Assembly: GCA_036389135.1 (NCBI GenBank)
Contig: DASVQP010000038.1
Coordinates: forward strand, 1 to 64,000
DNA length: 64,000 bases
Origin: Longimicrobium sp.
GTDB lineage: Bacteria > Gemmatimonadota > Gemmatimonadetes > Longimicrobiales > Longimicrobiaceae
Direction: 5' to 3'
The first letter of the stretch is position 1, and every line of letters begins with the position of its first letter. The translations under genes and the position numbers were made by a program. The notes beneath the pieces were generated by a model that searched no databases, was not told the origin of the DNA, and saw only the letters and a list, made by a program, of their open reading frames with translations. Shown one piece after another: positions 9,458 through 16,729 of this stretch.

Positions 9458-11676
9458 GTGCCCAGCTCCAGCTGGTTCTTCACCAGCGTATAGTAGCGCC
9501 CGCGCAGCGCCGTCAGGTCGTCGTGCGTCCCGCGCTCCACCACCCGTCCCTGCTCCAGCACCACGATCTGGTCGGCGTCGCGGACGGTGGAGAGCCGGTG
9601 CGCGATCACCAGAACCGTGCGCCCCCGGAAGAAGCTGCGCAGGTTGTCCATGATGACCCGCTCGTTGTTGGCGTCCAGCGCGCTGGTGGCTTCGTCGAAG
9701 AAGAGGAACGCGGGGTCCTTGTACACGGCCCGGGCGATCAGCAGCCGCTGCTTCTGCCCCTCGCTCATCCCCACCCCCTCGCGCCCGATCCGCGTGTTGT
9801 AGCCGATGGGGAGACGCTCCACGTACTCGTGGATGTTCGCCACCCGGGCCGCATCCACCAGCCGGCGCAGGTCGACCGTCTCTGCGCCGAAGGCCACGTT
9901 GCCCGCAATGGTATCGGAGAAGATCTGCCCGTCCTGCAGCACCACGCCGCAACTCCCCCGCCAGACGCGGTTCGCCACCAGCCCCAGGCGGATTCCCCCC
10001 AGCGAGATCTCCCCCGCAGTGGGTTCGTAGAACTTCAGCAGCAGCTTCAGCAGTGTGGACTTTCCGCTCCCGCTCGGCCCCACGATGGCCGTGACCGTTC
10101 CCGCGGGGATGGTCAGGTCGATCCCCTCCAGCACCGGGGTGGCCCCGGGGCCACCGTAGCTGAAGGTGACGCCGCGCAGCTCCAGGTCGCGGCGCTCCGG
10201 GAGGAGGTGGATCGTGGACTCGACCTGCTCCTCGTCTGGCTTCTCGTGGATCTCCGCCAGGCGCTCCAGGCTGATCTTGGCGTCCTGCACCGAGTGGACG
10301 AAGGCCACCAGCTGGGCGATGGGGCCGTTCATCTGCCCGATGATGTACTGGATGGCCAGCAGCATCCCCAGCGTCATCGTGCCGTCGATCACCTGCTTGG
10401 CGGCCAGGACGGTCACCAGCACGTTCTTGACCTCGTTGATGAGCATCGCGCCGCCGTCCTGCGCCTGGTCCAGCGAGAGCGACTGCAGCTGCACCCGGAA
10501 GAGCCGCGCCTGGATGCGCTCCCACCCCCAGCGCTTCACCTGCTCCGCGTTGGCCACCTTGATCTCCGGCATCCCGGTGATGATCTCGGCGACGGCGTTG
10601 TAGCTCTTGGCCTGCTCGGAAAAGCGCCGGTGGTCCAGGTCGCGCCGCCTGGAGAGGAAGAGGAAGATGTACCCCACGTACAGGGCGCTTCCGAGCACGA
10701 ACACCCCAAAGATCGCCAGGCTGTACCAGGCCAGCACCGCGCTGAACACCACCAGGCTCATCGTGGAGAAGGTCACGTTGAGCGTGGTGGTGGTGACGAA
10801 CTGCTGGATGCGCTGGTTGTCGCTGATCCGCTGCGTGATGTCGCCGATCTGGCGCTGGTCGAAGAAGGAGACCGGGAGCCGGAGGAGCTTGAGCAGGAAG
10901 TCCGCGGTGATGGAGATGAAGACCCGCGTGCCGACGTAGACCAGGAGCCGGTTGCGCAGGAACTCCACCACCGTGCGGCTGAAGATGAGCATCAGCTGCG
11001 CGGCCAGCACCACGTTGACGAAGTTGAGATCCTGCCGCCCTATGCCGTGGTCGACGAGCGCCTGCGAGAGGAAGGGGAAGAGGAGCTGCAGCATGCTCAC
11101 CAGCAGCATCCCCAGCACCACCTGCACGAAGTAGCTCCGGTAGCCGCTGGCGTAGCGCAGCAGGAACCCGAGGCTGCGGTGGTCCTCCTCGCCATCGTCC
11201 TGCTGCGAATAGAGCGTGGCGGTGGGCTCCAGCAGCAGGACGATCCCCAGCTGCTTTCCGTTGGACGGGATGGAGGCCCAGCGCTGCACGAACTCCTCGG
11301 CCGGGTAGCTGGTCAGCCCCCGCGACGGGTCGGCCACGTACACGCGCCCCTTCGCGATGCGGTGCACCACCACGAAGTGGTTCTGGTTCCAGTGCACGAT
11401 GCAGGGGAGGGGCGCCTTCTCGGCGAGCGACTCGAAGTCCGTCTTCGCCGACACGGTGCGGAAGCCGATGGACTCGGCCACGTAGCTCACGTTCAGCAGC
11501 GACACGCCCTGCCGGTCCTGGAACATGCGGTCGCGGAGCGTCTGCAGCCCCACCGTCTTCCCGTAGTGGCGAGCCACCATCCGCACGCAGCTGGGGCCGC
11601 AGTCGAAGGCGTCGTGCTGCTTGTAGAAAGGGAACTTGGCCCGCAGCCGGGGTCGCGTGGGAGTGCTCGTGGACAT
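9454..11676 (-). CDS. C39 peptidase-containing ABC transporter (RiPP leader processing and export)
   Basis: Bifunctional exporter of 740 aa that should cleave double-glycine leaders and export the mature peptide. The N-terminal C39 domain has an intact triad: Cys26 in QHDAFDCGPSC, His100 in NQNHFVVVHR and Asp116 in VADPSRG. A six-helix membrane domain follows (about 150-440). The ATPase has Walker A GPSGSGKST (near 534), signature MSEGQKQR (near 637, in place of LSGGQ) and Walker B FLFFDEATSALD. The start lies 5 nt after the stop of the SPASM gene. Both GG-leader precursor genes at the head of this locus are the expected substrates. Confidence 0.95.
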   Translation of the reverse strand: MSTSTPTRPRLRAKFPFYKQHDAFDCGPSCVRMVARHYGKTVGLQTLRDRMFQDRQGVSLLNVSYVAESIGFRTVSAKTDFESLAEKAPLPCIVHWNQNHFVVVHRIAKGRVYVADPSRGLTSYPAEEFVQRWASIPSNGKQLGIVLLLEPTATLYSQQDDGEEDHRSLGFLLRYASGYRSYFVQVVLGMLLVSMLQLLFPFLSQALVDHGIGRQDLNFVNVVLAAQLMLIFSRTVVEFLRNRLLVYVGTRVFISITADFLLKLLRLPVSFFDQRQIGDITQRISDNQRIQQFVTTTTLNVTFSTMSLVVFSAVLAWYSLAIFGVFVLGSALYVGYIFLFLSRRRDLDHRRFSEQAKSYNAVAEIITGMPEIKVANAEQVKRWGWERIQARLFRVQLQSLSLDQAQDGGAMLINEVKNVLVTVLAAKQVIDGTMTLGMLLAIQYIIGQMNGPIAQLVAFVHSVQDAKISLERLAEIHEKPDEEQVESTIHLLPERRDLELRGVTFSYGGPGATPVLEGIDLTIPAGTVTAIVGPSGSGKSTLLKLLLKFYEPTAGEISLGGIRLGLVANRVWRGSCGVVLQDGQIFSDTIAGNVAFGAETVDLRRLVDAARVANIHEYVERLPIGYNTRIGREGVGMSEGQKQRLLIARAVYKDPAFLFFDEATSALDANNERVIMDNLRSFFRGRTVLVIAHRLSTVRDADQIVVLEQGRVVERGTHDDLTALRGRYYTLVKNQLELGT

Positions 11677-11681
11677 GGACG

Positions 11682-12740
11682 TCAGCCCGCGGCGGCAGCC
11701 ATCGCGGGGGCCGCGGTCAGCTGGCCGGGAGCGGGCTCGGCCTTCCAGGTAGCCGTGTACGGGTCGTAGGCGCACCGGGACGGCTTCGAATACCGGTCGT
11801 CCGGATTGCGCACGAAGGCGCGGCAGTCGGTGCAGATGTGGCGGAACTCGCAGTCCCTGCACACCTCGATCTGGTCCTTGTTGATCTCCCACACCTCGCG
11901 GAAGTCGGCCCGCGCCACCGCGCTGTGCAGCGAGGTGTCGCGCGCGTTGCCGTAGCTTCCCGGCATCGAGGGGCAGTTGCGGATCTCGCCGTGCTCGTCC
12001 ACCGATACCTTGCGGTTCAGGCAGCTGTTGTGGCGTTGCGACTCGGTGAAGAGGGGGAGAGAGACCACGAAGTACGCCGGGTGCACCTGCCCGCAGTGCG
12101 CGGACGAGTCTAGCCGCTCGGTGTGGTACGCGATGGTCGCCGTGATGAAGGGAGCCGGGCCCAGCCGCCGCTCGGGAGCGGAGTGGCAGAACAGCGAGAG
12201 CACCCGCGGGTGCCGGGCTATGAGGCCCCCCAGGCCTTCGTCATCGGTCTCGTGGGTGAAGGGAAGGAGCAGCTCGATGGAGCGGAAGCCGCTGGTGTCG
12301 GTCTCCGCCAGAATCTCGTCCATCCGCGCCAGCGCCACCGGCGCGAAGAAGCGCAGCTGCACCGTCCGGCACCCCAGGTCGTCCAGCTGCCGGAAGATCT
12401 CGCCGTAGTCGTGGTCGCTCTCAGGCCCCGTGTCGATGATGGCGTTGGACACGCTGCCCGGGTAGTCCCAGGCCAGCTCCATCTCCGGGAAGCGGTCGGG
12501 CTCGTCGCACCACCAGCCCAGCTCCTGGCCCGTGAGCGCGGCGAAGTACTCGTCGAGCACGCCGCGCGCTTCCGGGGAGTAGCCGGCGTACACCTCGTCG
12601 CGCTCATGGTCGCGGTGGCGTTCAAGCGTGTCGAGCAGGCTCAGGGGCACGGGGTAGTAGCGGCGGCGCTGAAGATCGCAGATCAGTCCCCGGCGCGCCC
12701 CGCGCACGGCGATGCAGTTTGCGTACAGTCGGAATGGCAT
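11682..12740 (-). CDS. gwsS: SPASM-domain peptide maturase, grasp-with-spasm type
   Basis: A 352-aa protein. The C-terminal SPASM domain is clear: Cys240 and Cys256 in CLNRKVSVDEHGEIRNC, then Cys294/297/303/306 in CRDCEFRHICTDC, and Cys323. These would bind auxiliary Fe-S clusters. The N-terminal half has scattered Cys (9, 21, 78, 124, 185) but no CxxxCxxC radical-SAM cluster motif. It may therefore recognise substrate or act non-canonically. The family call rests on the SPASM layout and on the adjacent ATP-grasp, C39 exporter and GG-leader peptides. An Ala-rich tail ends the protein. The ABC gene follows after 5 nt. Confidence 0.85.
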   Translation of the reverse strand: MPFRLYANCIAVRGARRGLICDLQRRRYYPVPLSLLDTLERHRDHERDEVYAGYSPEARGVLDEYFAALTGQELGWWCDEPDRFPEMELAWDYPGSVSNAIIDTGPESDHDYGEIFRQLDDLGCRTVQLRFFAPVALARMDEILAETDTSGFRSIELLLPFTHETDDEGLGGLIARHPRVLSLFCHSAPERRLGPAPFITATIAYHTERLDSSAHCGQVHPAYFVVSLPLFTESQRHNSCLNRKVSVDEHGEIRNCPSMPGSYGNARDTSLHSAVARADFREVWEINKDQIEVCRDCEFRHICTDCRAFVRNPDDRYSKPSRCAYDPYTATWKAEPAPGQLTAAPAMAAAAG

Positions 12741-12777
12741 GGACGGCGGCCTTTCGTTTTCCGTGTGCGCGGCGAAC

Positions 12778-12981
12778 CTACCCGCGGGGCTGGAAGCAGC
12801 GCGAGATCGGCTTCACGGGCGGCGTGCAGTAGGATCCGGTGCTGCGATGGGTTTCGCTGGGTACCCACACCCACGTCAGGATCCGCGGGTGGTCGTGGGT
12901 GAGCCAGTAGATGACCGGCGTCTGCTCGTCCACCTGCATCCGCGGCGGAAGGCAGGTGGCCAGGGGCTCAAGCTTGCTCAT
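12778..12981 (-). CDS. Small accessory ORF in the RiPP operon, 67 aa
   Basis: Between the ATP-grasp and SPASM genes. It starts 14 nt before the end of the ATP-grasp gene, with GGAG 8-9 nt upstream of ATG, which supports coupled translation. The peptide starts MSKLEPLATCLPPRMQVDEQ and has an aromatic core (YWLTHDHPRILTWVWVP) with Cys at 10, 52 and 62. It has no GG motif, signal peptide or TM helix. It could be a precursor-recognition (RRE-like) partner, a maturase chaperone or a third substrate; none of these can be proved from sequence alone. Confidence 0.65.
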   Translation of the reverse strand: MSKLEPLATCLPPRMQVDEQTPVIYWLTHDHPRILTWVWVPSETHRSTGSYCTPPVKPISRCFQPRG

Positions 12982-14038
12982 GACGGCACTCCGCGCGGAG
13001 GAATCGGGCGACGTGGCGCTCGAGGTAATAGTTGCAGGGGATGGACACCATCCCGAACTGCCCCACCGGGTTGATCTCGAGAAAGACGTACTCCCCTTCG
13101 GGCGTCCGGATCAGGTCCACCGACCCCGTCCGCAGCTTCACCGCCTCCATCGTCCGGAGCAACTGTTGCTCGACCTCGGCCGGAAGCTGGTAGGGGACGC
13201 TGCGGCTCGTCCCGCTGCCGTAGTCTCCCCGGAAGTCGACGCTGGTCTGCTCGCTGCGCTGGGAGAACATCGCCATCGACCAGCAACGCCCGTCCAGTAC
13301 GAAGACGCGCAGCTCGTACGCCTTCTCCACCCGCTCCTGAAAGAGCGAGGGGAAGAACCGCGGCGGGAGCCGGTCCACCAGCTCCTCTTCCACGGCCGAG
13401 GTGAACATCACGAAGTTGCTGTCCGGAACGTCGACGGACATGCAGTTGCCGATCGGCTTGGTGACAACGCGCCCGTGCTCGCCCAGGAAGCTCCGCAGGT
13501 GGTCGCGGTCGTTGGTGACGAGCGTGGCGGGAATGCGAAGCCCCTGCGCTGCCGCAAGCTGCAGCACCGAGAGCTTGTTCCTCCCCGTCCTCCCGGGCGT
13601 GGACAGCCCCCGCTCCCCCGCGAAGGTCTCGACCACCACCTGCCGGAGCTCGCGCAGCTCGCTGGTCAGGAAGTCGAAGACTTGGCGCCCCATCGAAGCC
13701 TCTTCAACCGTCTCGTGGCCCTCCAGCAGATACTGAAGATTTGAGCGGCTGTGCCAGCGCCGGAACCAGCCGAACGGGAGCCGCACCAGGTCGATCGGCT
13801 CGCCGTCCATCCACACCCGGAAGGAATCGGGAGTACTGCCGCCAAGGCGGAGGGCGAAGGGAAGGGTGCCGTTGAAGTCGTCGCCGTTCAGGCGGACGGC
13901 GCGCACCCCTTCGTGCCTTAGCCAGTCGAGTACCTGCTCAGTGGTCGACTCGCCAGCGCCCTGGCTCAGCACCAACAGCTCGGGCGAGCCCGGCGGCTGC
14001 GCGCCCCCGGGAAGTGGAGTCCAGCTCGGCATGCGCAT
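12968..14038 (-). CDS. gwsG: ATP-grasp peptide maturase, grasp-with-spasm type
   Basis: ATP-dependent ligase of 356 aa, predicted to form ester or amide cross-links between side chains of the precursor core, as graspetide ligases do. ATP-grasp features: Lys155 (RNKLSVLQLAAAQGLRIPAT), Lys194 in TKPIGN, the RVEKAYELRVFVLDG strand, and the Mg-binding end with Asp308 (GSVDLI) and Glu321/Asn323 (FLEINPVGQFGM). The N-terminal roughly 130 residues form the pre-ATP-grasp domain typical of MvdD-like ligases. Start MRMPSW has no strong SD; an in-frame ATG 6 nt downstream is an alternative. It is the first enzyme after the precursors. Confidence 0.92.
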   Translation of the reverse strand: MRMPSWTPLPGGAQPPGSPELLVLSQGAGESTTEQVLDWLRHEGVRAVRLNGDDFNGTLPFALRLGGSTPDSFRVWMDGEPIDLVRLPFGWFRRWHSRSNLQYLLEGHETVEEASMGRQVFDFLTSELRELRQVVVETFAGERGLSTPGRTGRNKLSVLQLAAAQGLRIPATLVTNDRDHLRSFLGEHGRVVTKPIGNCMSVDVPDSNFVMFTSAVEEELVDRLPPRFFPSLFQERVEKAYELRVFVLDGRCWSMAMFSQRSEQTSVDFRGDYGSGTSRSVPYQLPAEVEQQLLRTMEAVKLRTGSVDLIRTPEGEYVFLEINPVGQFGMVSIPCNYYLERHVARFLRAECRHEQA

Positions 14039-14063
14039 GCTTCGGTGTTGGGATGCGGAGGCT

Positions 14064-14087
14064 GGCGCGGTGCGGAGTCTCCGCGCC
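14064..14087 (-). terminator. Possible attenuator hairpin between precursor and maturase genes
   Basis: GGCGCGG (14064-14070) pairs with CCGCGCC (14081-14087). Alternatively GCGGAG and CTCCGC pair inside it. It lies in the 171-nt gap between the first precursor and the ATP-grasp gene, where partial termination would keep precursor mRNA above enzyme mRNA. No T-run follows, so this is inference. Confidence 0.3.
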
Positions 14088-14209
14088 TTTCTGCTCGCCG
14101 TTTACCTGAAACTCCCGCTCCGTGTGAATCGGCTCACCCGGACTGTCTGGGGCCGCTCCCGGCGGCATTCAGTTCAGTCGGAGGTTACAGCCAGCTTCAC
14201 TGCGGTGCT

Positions 14210-14404
14210 TCAGCTCCAGGAGTCGTCGACAGTCTTGTCGGGGGTGGTCGTGCCGCCCGACGTGGTGTTGACGTCCGACCCGGAGAAGGTCGATCCGCCG
14301 CCCACGGCGTCGTACTCTTCGGCCATGCCGCCGAGGATCTCGCGTGCTTCGTCGGTGCTCACCATCGCGAAGGACTGGTCCAGGCGCTCGAGTTGATTGG
14401 TCAT
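14210..14404 (-). CDS. RiPP precursor peptide A, GG leader, 64 aa
   Basis: Start fixed by GGAGAG upstream of ATG. The leader of 26 residues begins MTNQLERLDQSFAMVS and ends EAREILGG, a double-glycine site for the C39 exporter. The 38-residue core begins MAEEYDAVGGGS and is rich in Gly, Ser, Thr and Asp, with a TTSGGTTTPDKTVDDSWS C-terminus. Thr/Ser hydroxyls next to Asp/Glu/Lys are the expected reactants for ATP-grasp cross-linking. Leader length and the E-A-x-E-[IV]-L-G-G ending match precursor B. The gene lies 171 nt upstream of the ATP-grasp gene on the same strand. Its composition is less GC-rich than the neighbours. Confidence 0.88.
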   Translation of the reverse strand: MTNQLERLDQSFAMVSTDEAREILGGMAEEYDAVGGGSTFSGSDVNTTSGGTTTPDKTVDDSWS

Positions 14405-14972
14405 GATTCTCTCCAGTAGTGTAGGATGTGGTGTAGTTTGCCGGGAGCGGCCCAATGTCACGGGGGAGGACGGTTTCGGTCGTCCCCCGGGTTATTCTCA
14501 TCGCATCTCGCTGGAGGATCGCCCGGTCGGGCGATGCAGCTTCCAAGTGATACAGGGTTGTGGGACCCATCACCTCTTCGGCTCCAGCTCTCAAGAGACT
14601 ACCGTCCCCATTCTGCCACCGTGCGGTAGCGAACGGGATGGATCGACCCGCGCTGGAGGGCAAACATCCGGCATCCGCGCTCTTCGGCCCCGGTGCCTCG
14701 TCCCGGTCCCAGATGGGCCGGAGCGCCGGGCGAGCTGCGAGTGTCTCTCACACGATATCCGTCACTTGTTTCCTATGATTAAACCGCGGTTCATAATTCG
14801 TCAAGTGTCATGTACGTTGTCTCAAAACGCGCGGTGAATTGTACATAGGGAATGGGTGCAGGATCAGACGGGATGACGGGTTGAGATTGGCCGAATCGGG
14901 GCTCGCGGTCCGCTGGCTCTCCCCCCGCCATTCCCCTCCGATCACGCGGACGACGAGTGCGCGCGCCCCTCG
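14405..14972. other. Spacer between the two precursor genes
   Basis: 568 nt without a supportable gene. It contains a hairpin-capable stretch at 14461-14490 (CGGGGGAGGACG against CGTCCCCCGG). On the minus strand there is a possible sigma-70-like promoter, TTGACG (14804-14799), a 17-nt spacer, then TAATCA (14781-14776). The stretch around 14760-14835 is distinctly AT-rich for this genome. Confidence 0.5.
14776..14804 (-). promoter_or_regulatory. Candidate promoter for precursor A
   Basis: TTGACG and TAATCA on the minus strand are separated by 17 nt, in an AT-rich island between the precursor genes. It would give a roughly 370-nt leader, which is long, so it is offered only as a candidate. Confidence 0.3.
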
Positions 14973-15164
14973 TCAACTCCATTCATCGCCGATATACCTG
15001 TCCGACTCCGTTCCGCCGCCGGGTACCGTCGTCGTCCCATAGACATAGGTGTAGCCGCCCTGGGATTCACCCGATTCTTCAGCGGTCCCCCCGAGCACTT
15101 CCTGTGCTTCGTGGGAGCGGATCGGGATGAGACGCTGACCGAGGCCTTCCAGTTCAATCGACAT
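14973..15164 (-). CDS. RiPP precursor peptide B, GG leader, 63 aa
   Basis: AAGGAG about 9 nt upstream fixes the ATG. The 26-residue leader begins MSIELEGLGQRLIPIRS and ends EAQEVLGG. The 37-residue core begins TAEESGESQGGYTYVYGTTT, continues VPGGGTESDRYIG and ends DEWS. It shares with precursor A the leader length, the E-A-x-E-[IV]-L-G-G site, an acidic AEE start to the core, a central TTT run in a Gly-rich stretch, and an acidic end with Trp-Ser. Thr/Ser facing Asp/Glu suggests ester cross-links. It is the most upstream gene of the cluster, just downstream of an AT-rich promoter region. Confidence 0.88.
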   Translation of the reverse strand: MSIELEGLGQRLIPIRSHEAQEVLGGTAEESGESQGGYTYVYGTTTVPGGGTESDRYIGDEWS

Positions 15165-15622
15165 GGTCTCTACTCCTTGCGGTGAGTCGTGAAGGGGGCC
15201 GGCATGCGGCCCGGGATACACCAGGCGGATTGTTCCTGATGTAATATACTTTGGCGTATACTATGTCTTGCAAACGAAAAGCTCCTTGCACAAACGGATG
15301 CAGCACTCAAGCGAACTCACGTTCCAGGCCTCGATCTTCCCAACGGACAGCAGGTGTTCACCTCGATACTCCTGGCCGCGGGACGAAGTGGAAGACATCA
15401 GGAGCAGGCTTGAGGCCTGCCGGAGAAACCCGGGAGGAGGATGCAAGCAGCCTTCGACGCACTCTCTTTAGCCGTCAGCAAATATATTACAGCGAGGTGC
15501 AGAGCTGGTCAAGCATCTCGCCCGTCGTGCGAATGGAGGGCAGCGAGCGCTTCACCCCCGGGCGGGAAGAAGGGGGCGGCGGATGGGTGGGTCGCGGGGG
15601 GCAGGAGCCGCGAGCGCGGGGG
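15165..15622. other. AT-rich leader region upstream of the RiPP cluster
   Basis: 458 nt with no supportable gene, notably less GC-rich than its surroundings. It holds the candidate promoter/operator at 15243-15274. The remainder is the 3' flank of the ChaN-like gene. Short open frames here lack ribosome binding sites. Confidence 0.5.
15243..15274 (-). promoter_or_regulatory. Candidate promoter/operator upstream of precursor B
   Basis: On the minus strand TTGCAA is followed 18-19 nt later by GTATAT/TATATT. A dyad TATAC-N6-GTATA lies inside the spacer and could be a regulator site. It sits about 80 nt upstream of the precursor B start and is the only strongly AT-rich segment nearby. Confidence 0.4.
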
Positions 15623-16528
15623 TCAGTCGCTCGCGGCCGGAGGCGTGACGGGGGGCGACGGCGTGAGGGCGCCGACTCCGTAGTGGCCGCTGATCGGGCC
15701 GCCCGGCTCGGCGTCCAGGCTCACCGACCAGGCCGCGGCGCCCGGCTGGGGTCCGAGCGGGTGCGGGCCGCACACGATCTTGTTCTCGTCGTCTTCCGCG
15801 GGCCGGCACGTCCAGGCGCTGCCGCCGTCGTACGACATCCTGAGGCTCACGAGGCGCCGGCCGGCGAGGTCGCGGGCCAGGTAGTAGCCCATGGGGACGA
15901 AGGTGCTGTCGAACGAGGTGCCAACCGTGAGGCGGGTGTGCACGTTGCCGGCTACGGCCACCAGCAGGTCGCCCGGACGCTCGCGGGCGGCCGCGGCCAC
16001 GATGTCGGCCATGGCACGATCGCGCGCCCCGGGCTCGGGAAGGTCCGGCGCGAACGCCAGGATGCGAACGGCCGATCCGGCGGCGCGCAGGGCGCGGGCG
16101 CGCTCGATGAGCCGCAGCATGGCCTCGCTCGTCCGCCCGTCCAGGAGCGACGGCCGCCAGAAGGGTCCCGCCAGGAGGTCCGCCCGGTCTTCCGCCCCCC
16201 CGCCGGAGGCCAGGTAGCGGTCGATGCGCGCCTGCTCGGCGGGCTGGATCTCCAGCCCCAGCGCCACGGGGATGCCCTCTCGCGCTGCAGCGCAGAGCAC
16301 GTCGGCGACGAACGCCGGCGACTGCTCCGTGCCGTGCAACTCGCCGAGCAGCACGACCGCGCCGCCCGGCCGCAGCAGCTCGGCGAGGCCGCTCACGGGG
16401 CGGCACGGACTCCGCTGCGCGGACGGGGGCGGGCCCGGCGGCGGACTACACCGCATGGCCGCCCCTGACAGGATCGCGCCGCCCAGCGCGGCGGCCCACC
16501 TCGCGAGTTTGAATCGGCACGCCTGCAT
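15623..16528 (-). CDS. ChaN-like/EreA-fold secreted protein
   Basis: 301 aa with a hydrophobic N-terminus (ARWAAALGGAILSGAAM) and a Cys soon after, so it is exported, possibly as a lipoprotein with a poor lipobox. The motif VVLLGELHGTEQSPAFVADVL and the later LGLEIQPAEQ fit the ChaN/TIKI/EreA superfamily, whose conserved E-x-H (here GELHG) and Glu line a metal or haem site. NVHTRL further on supplies another His. The C-terminal roughly 80 residues are Pro/Gly-rich. The exact substrate is unknown; haem binding is the family suggestion. Confidence 0.7.
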   Translation of the reverse strand: MQACRFKLARWAAALGGAILSGAAMRCSPPPGPPPSAQRSPCRPVSGLAELLRPGGAVVLLGELHGTEQSPAFVADVLCAAAREGIPVALGLEIQPAEQARIDRYLASGGGAEDRADLLAGPFWRPSLLDGRTSEAMLRLIERARALRAAGSAVRILAFAPDLPEPGARDRAMADIVAAAARERPGDLLVAVAGNVHTRLTVGTSFDSTFVPMGYYLARDLAGRRLVSLRMSYDGGSAWTCRPAEDDENKIVCGPHPLGPQPGAAAWSVSLDAEPGGPISGHYGVGALTPSPPVTPPAASD

Positions 16529-16729
16529 CGGTGGCTCTCAGGATCACGTCCGTGTGCACCGGTCCCGCTCCGGGACGCCTGCATAGGGGAAGCCGGCGGT
16601 GAAGATCGTCGGCAACAGCGGGATGGTCCCCGCTCACCGCCTCGGCTTCAACCCCGGTTCTTGGGCGCAGCGAGCAGGTTCCAGGCCACCAATCCGTGCA
16701 CGCCAGGACGCGGGAGGAGCGCTGGACGC

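Noticed and set aside
9458-10525. Upstream extension of the HlyD gene to 10525
   Set aside because: The extra residues are the out-of-frame image of the ABC ATPase; the GTGA overlap at 9457 gives a family-like start.
14169-14663. A 164-codon frame covering precursor A and its upstream region
   Set aside because: It reads the precursor region in the wrong frame; the 64-aa frame has the ribosome binding site and the GG leader.
15261-15446. A possible third precursor peptide on the minus strand (61 codons, Cys-rich end)
   Set aside because: No ribosome binding site, no GG motif and no leader similarity to the two precursors.
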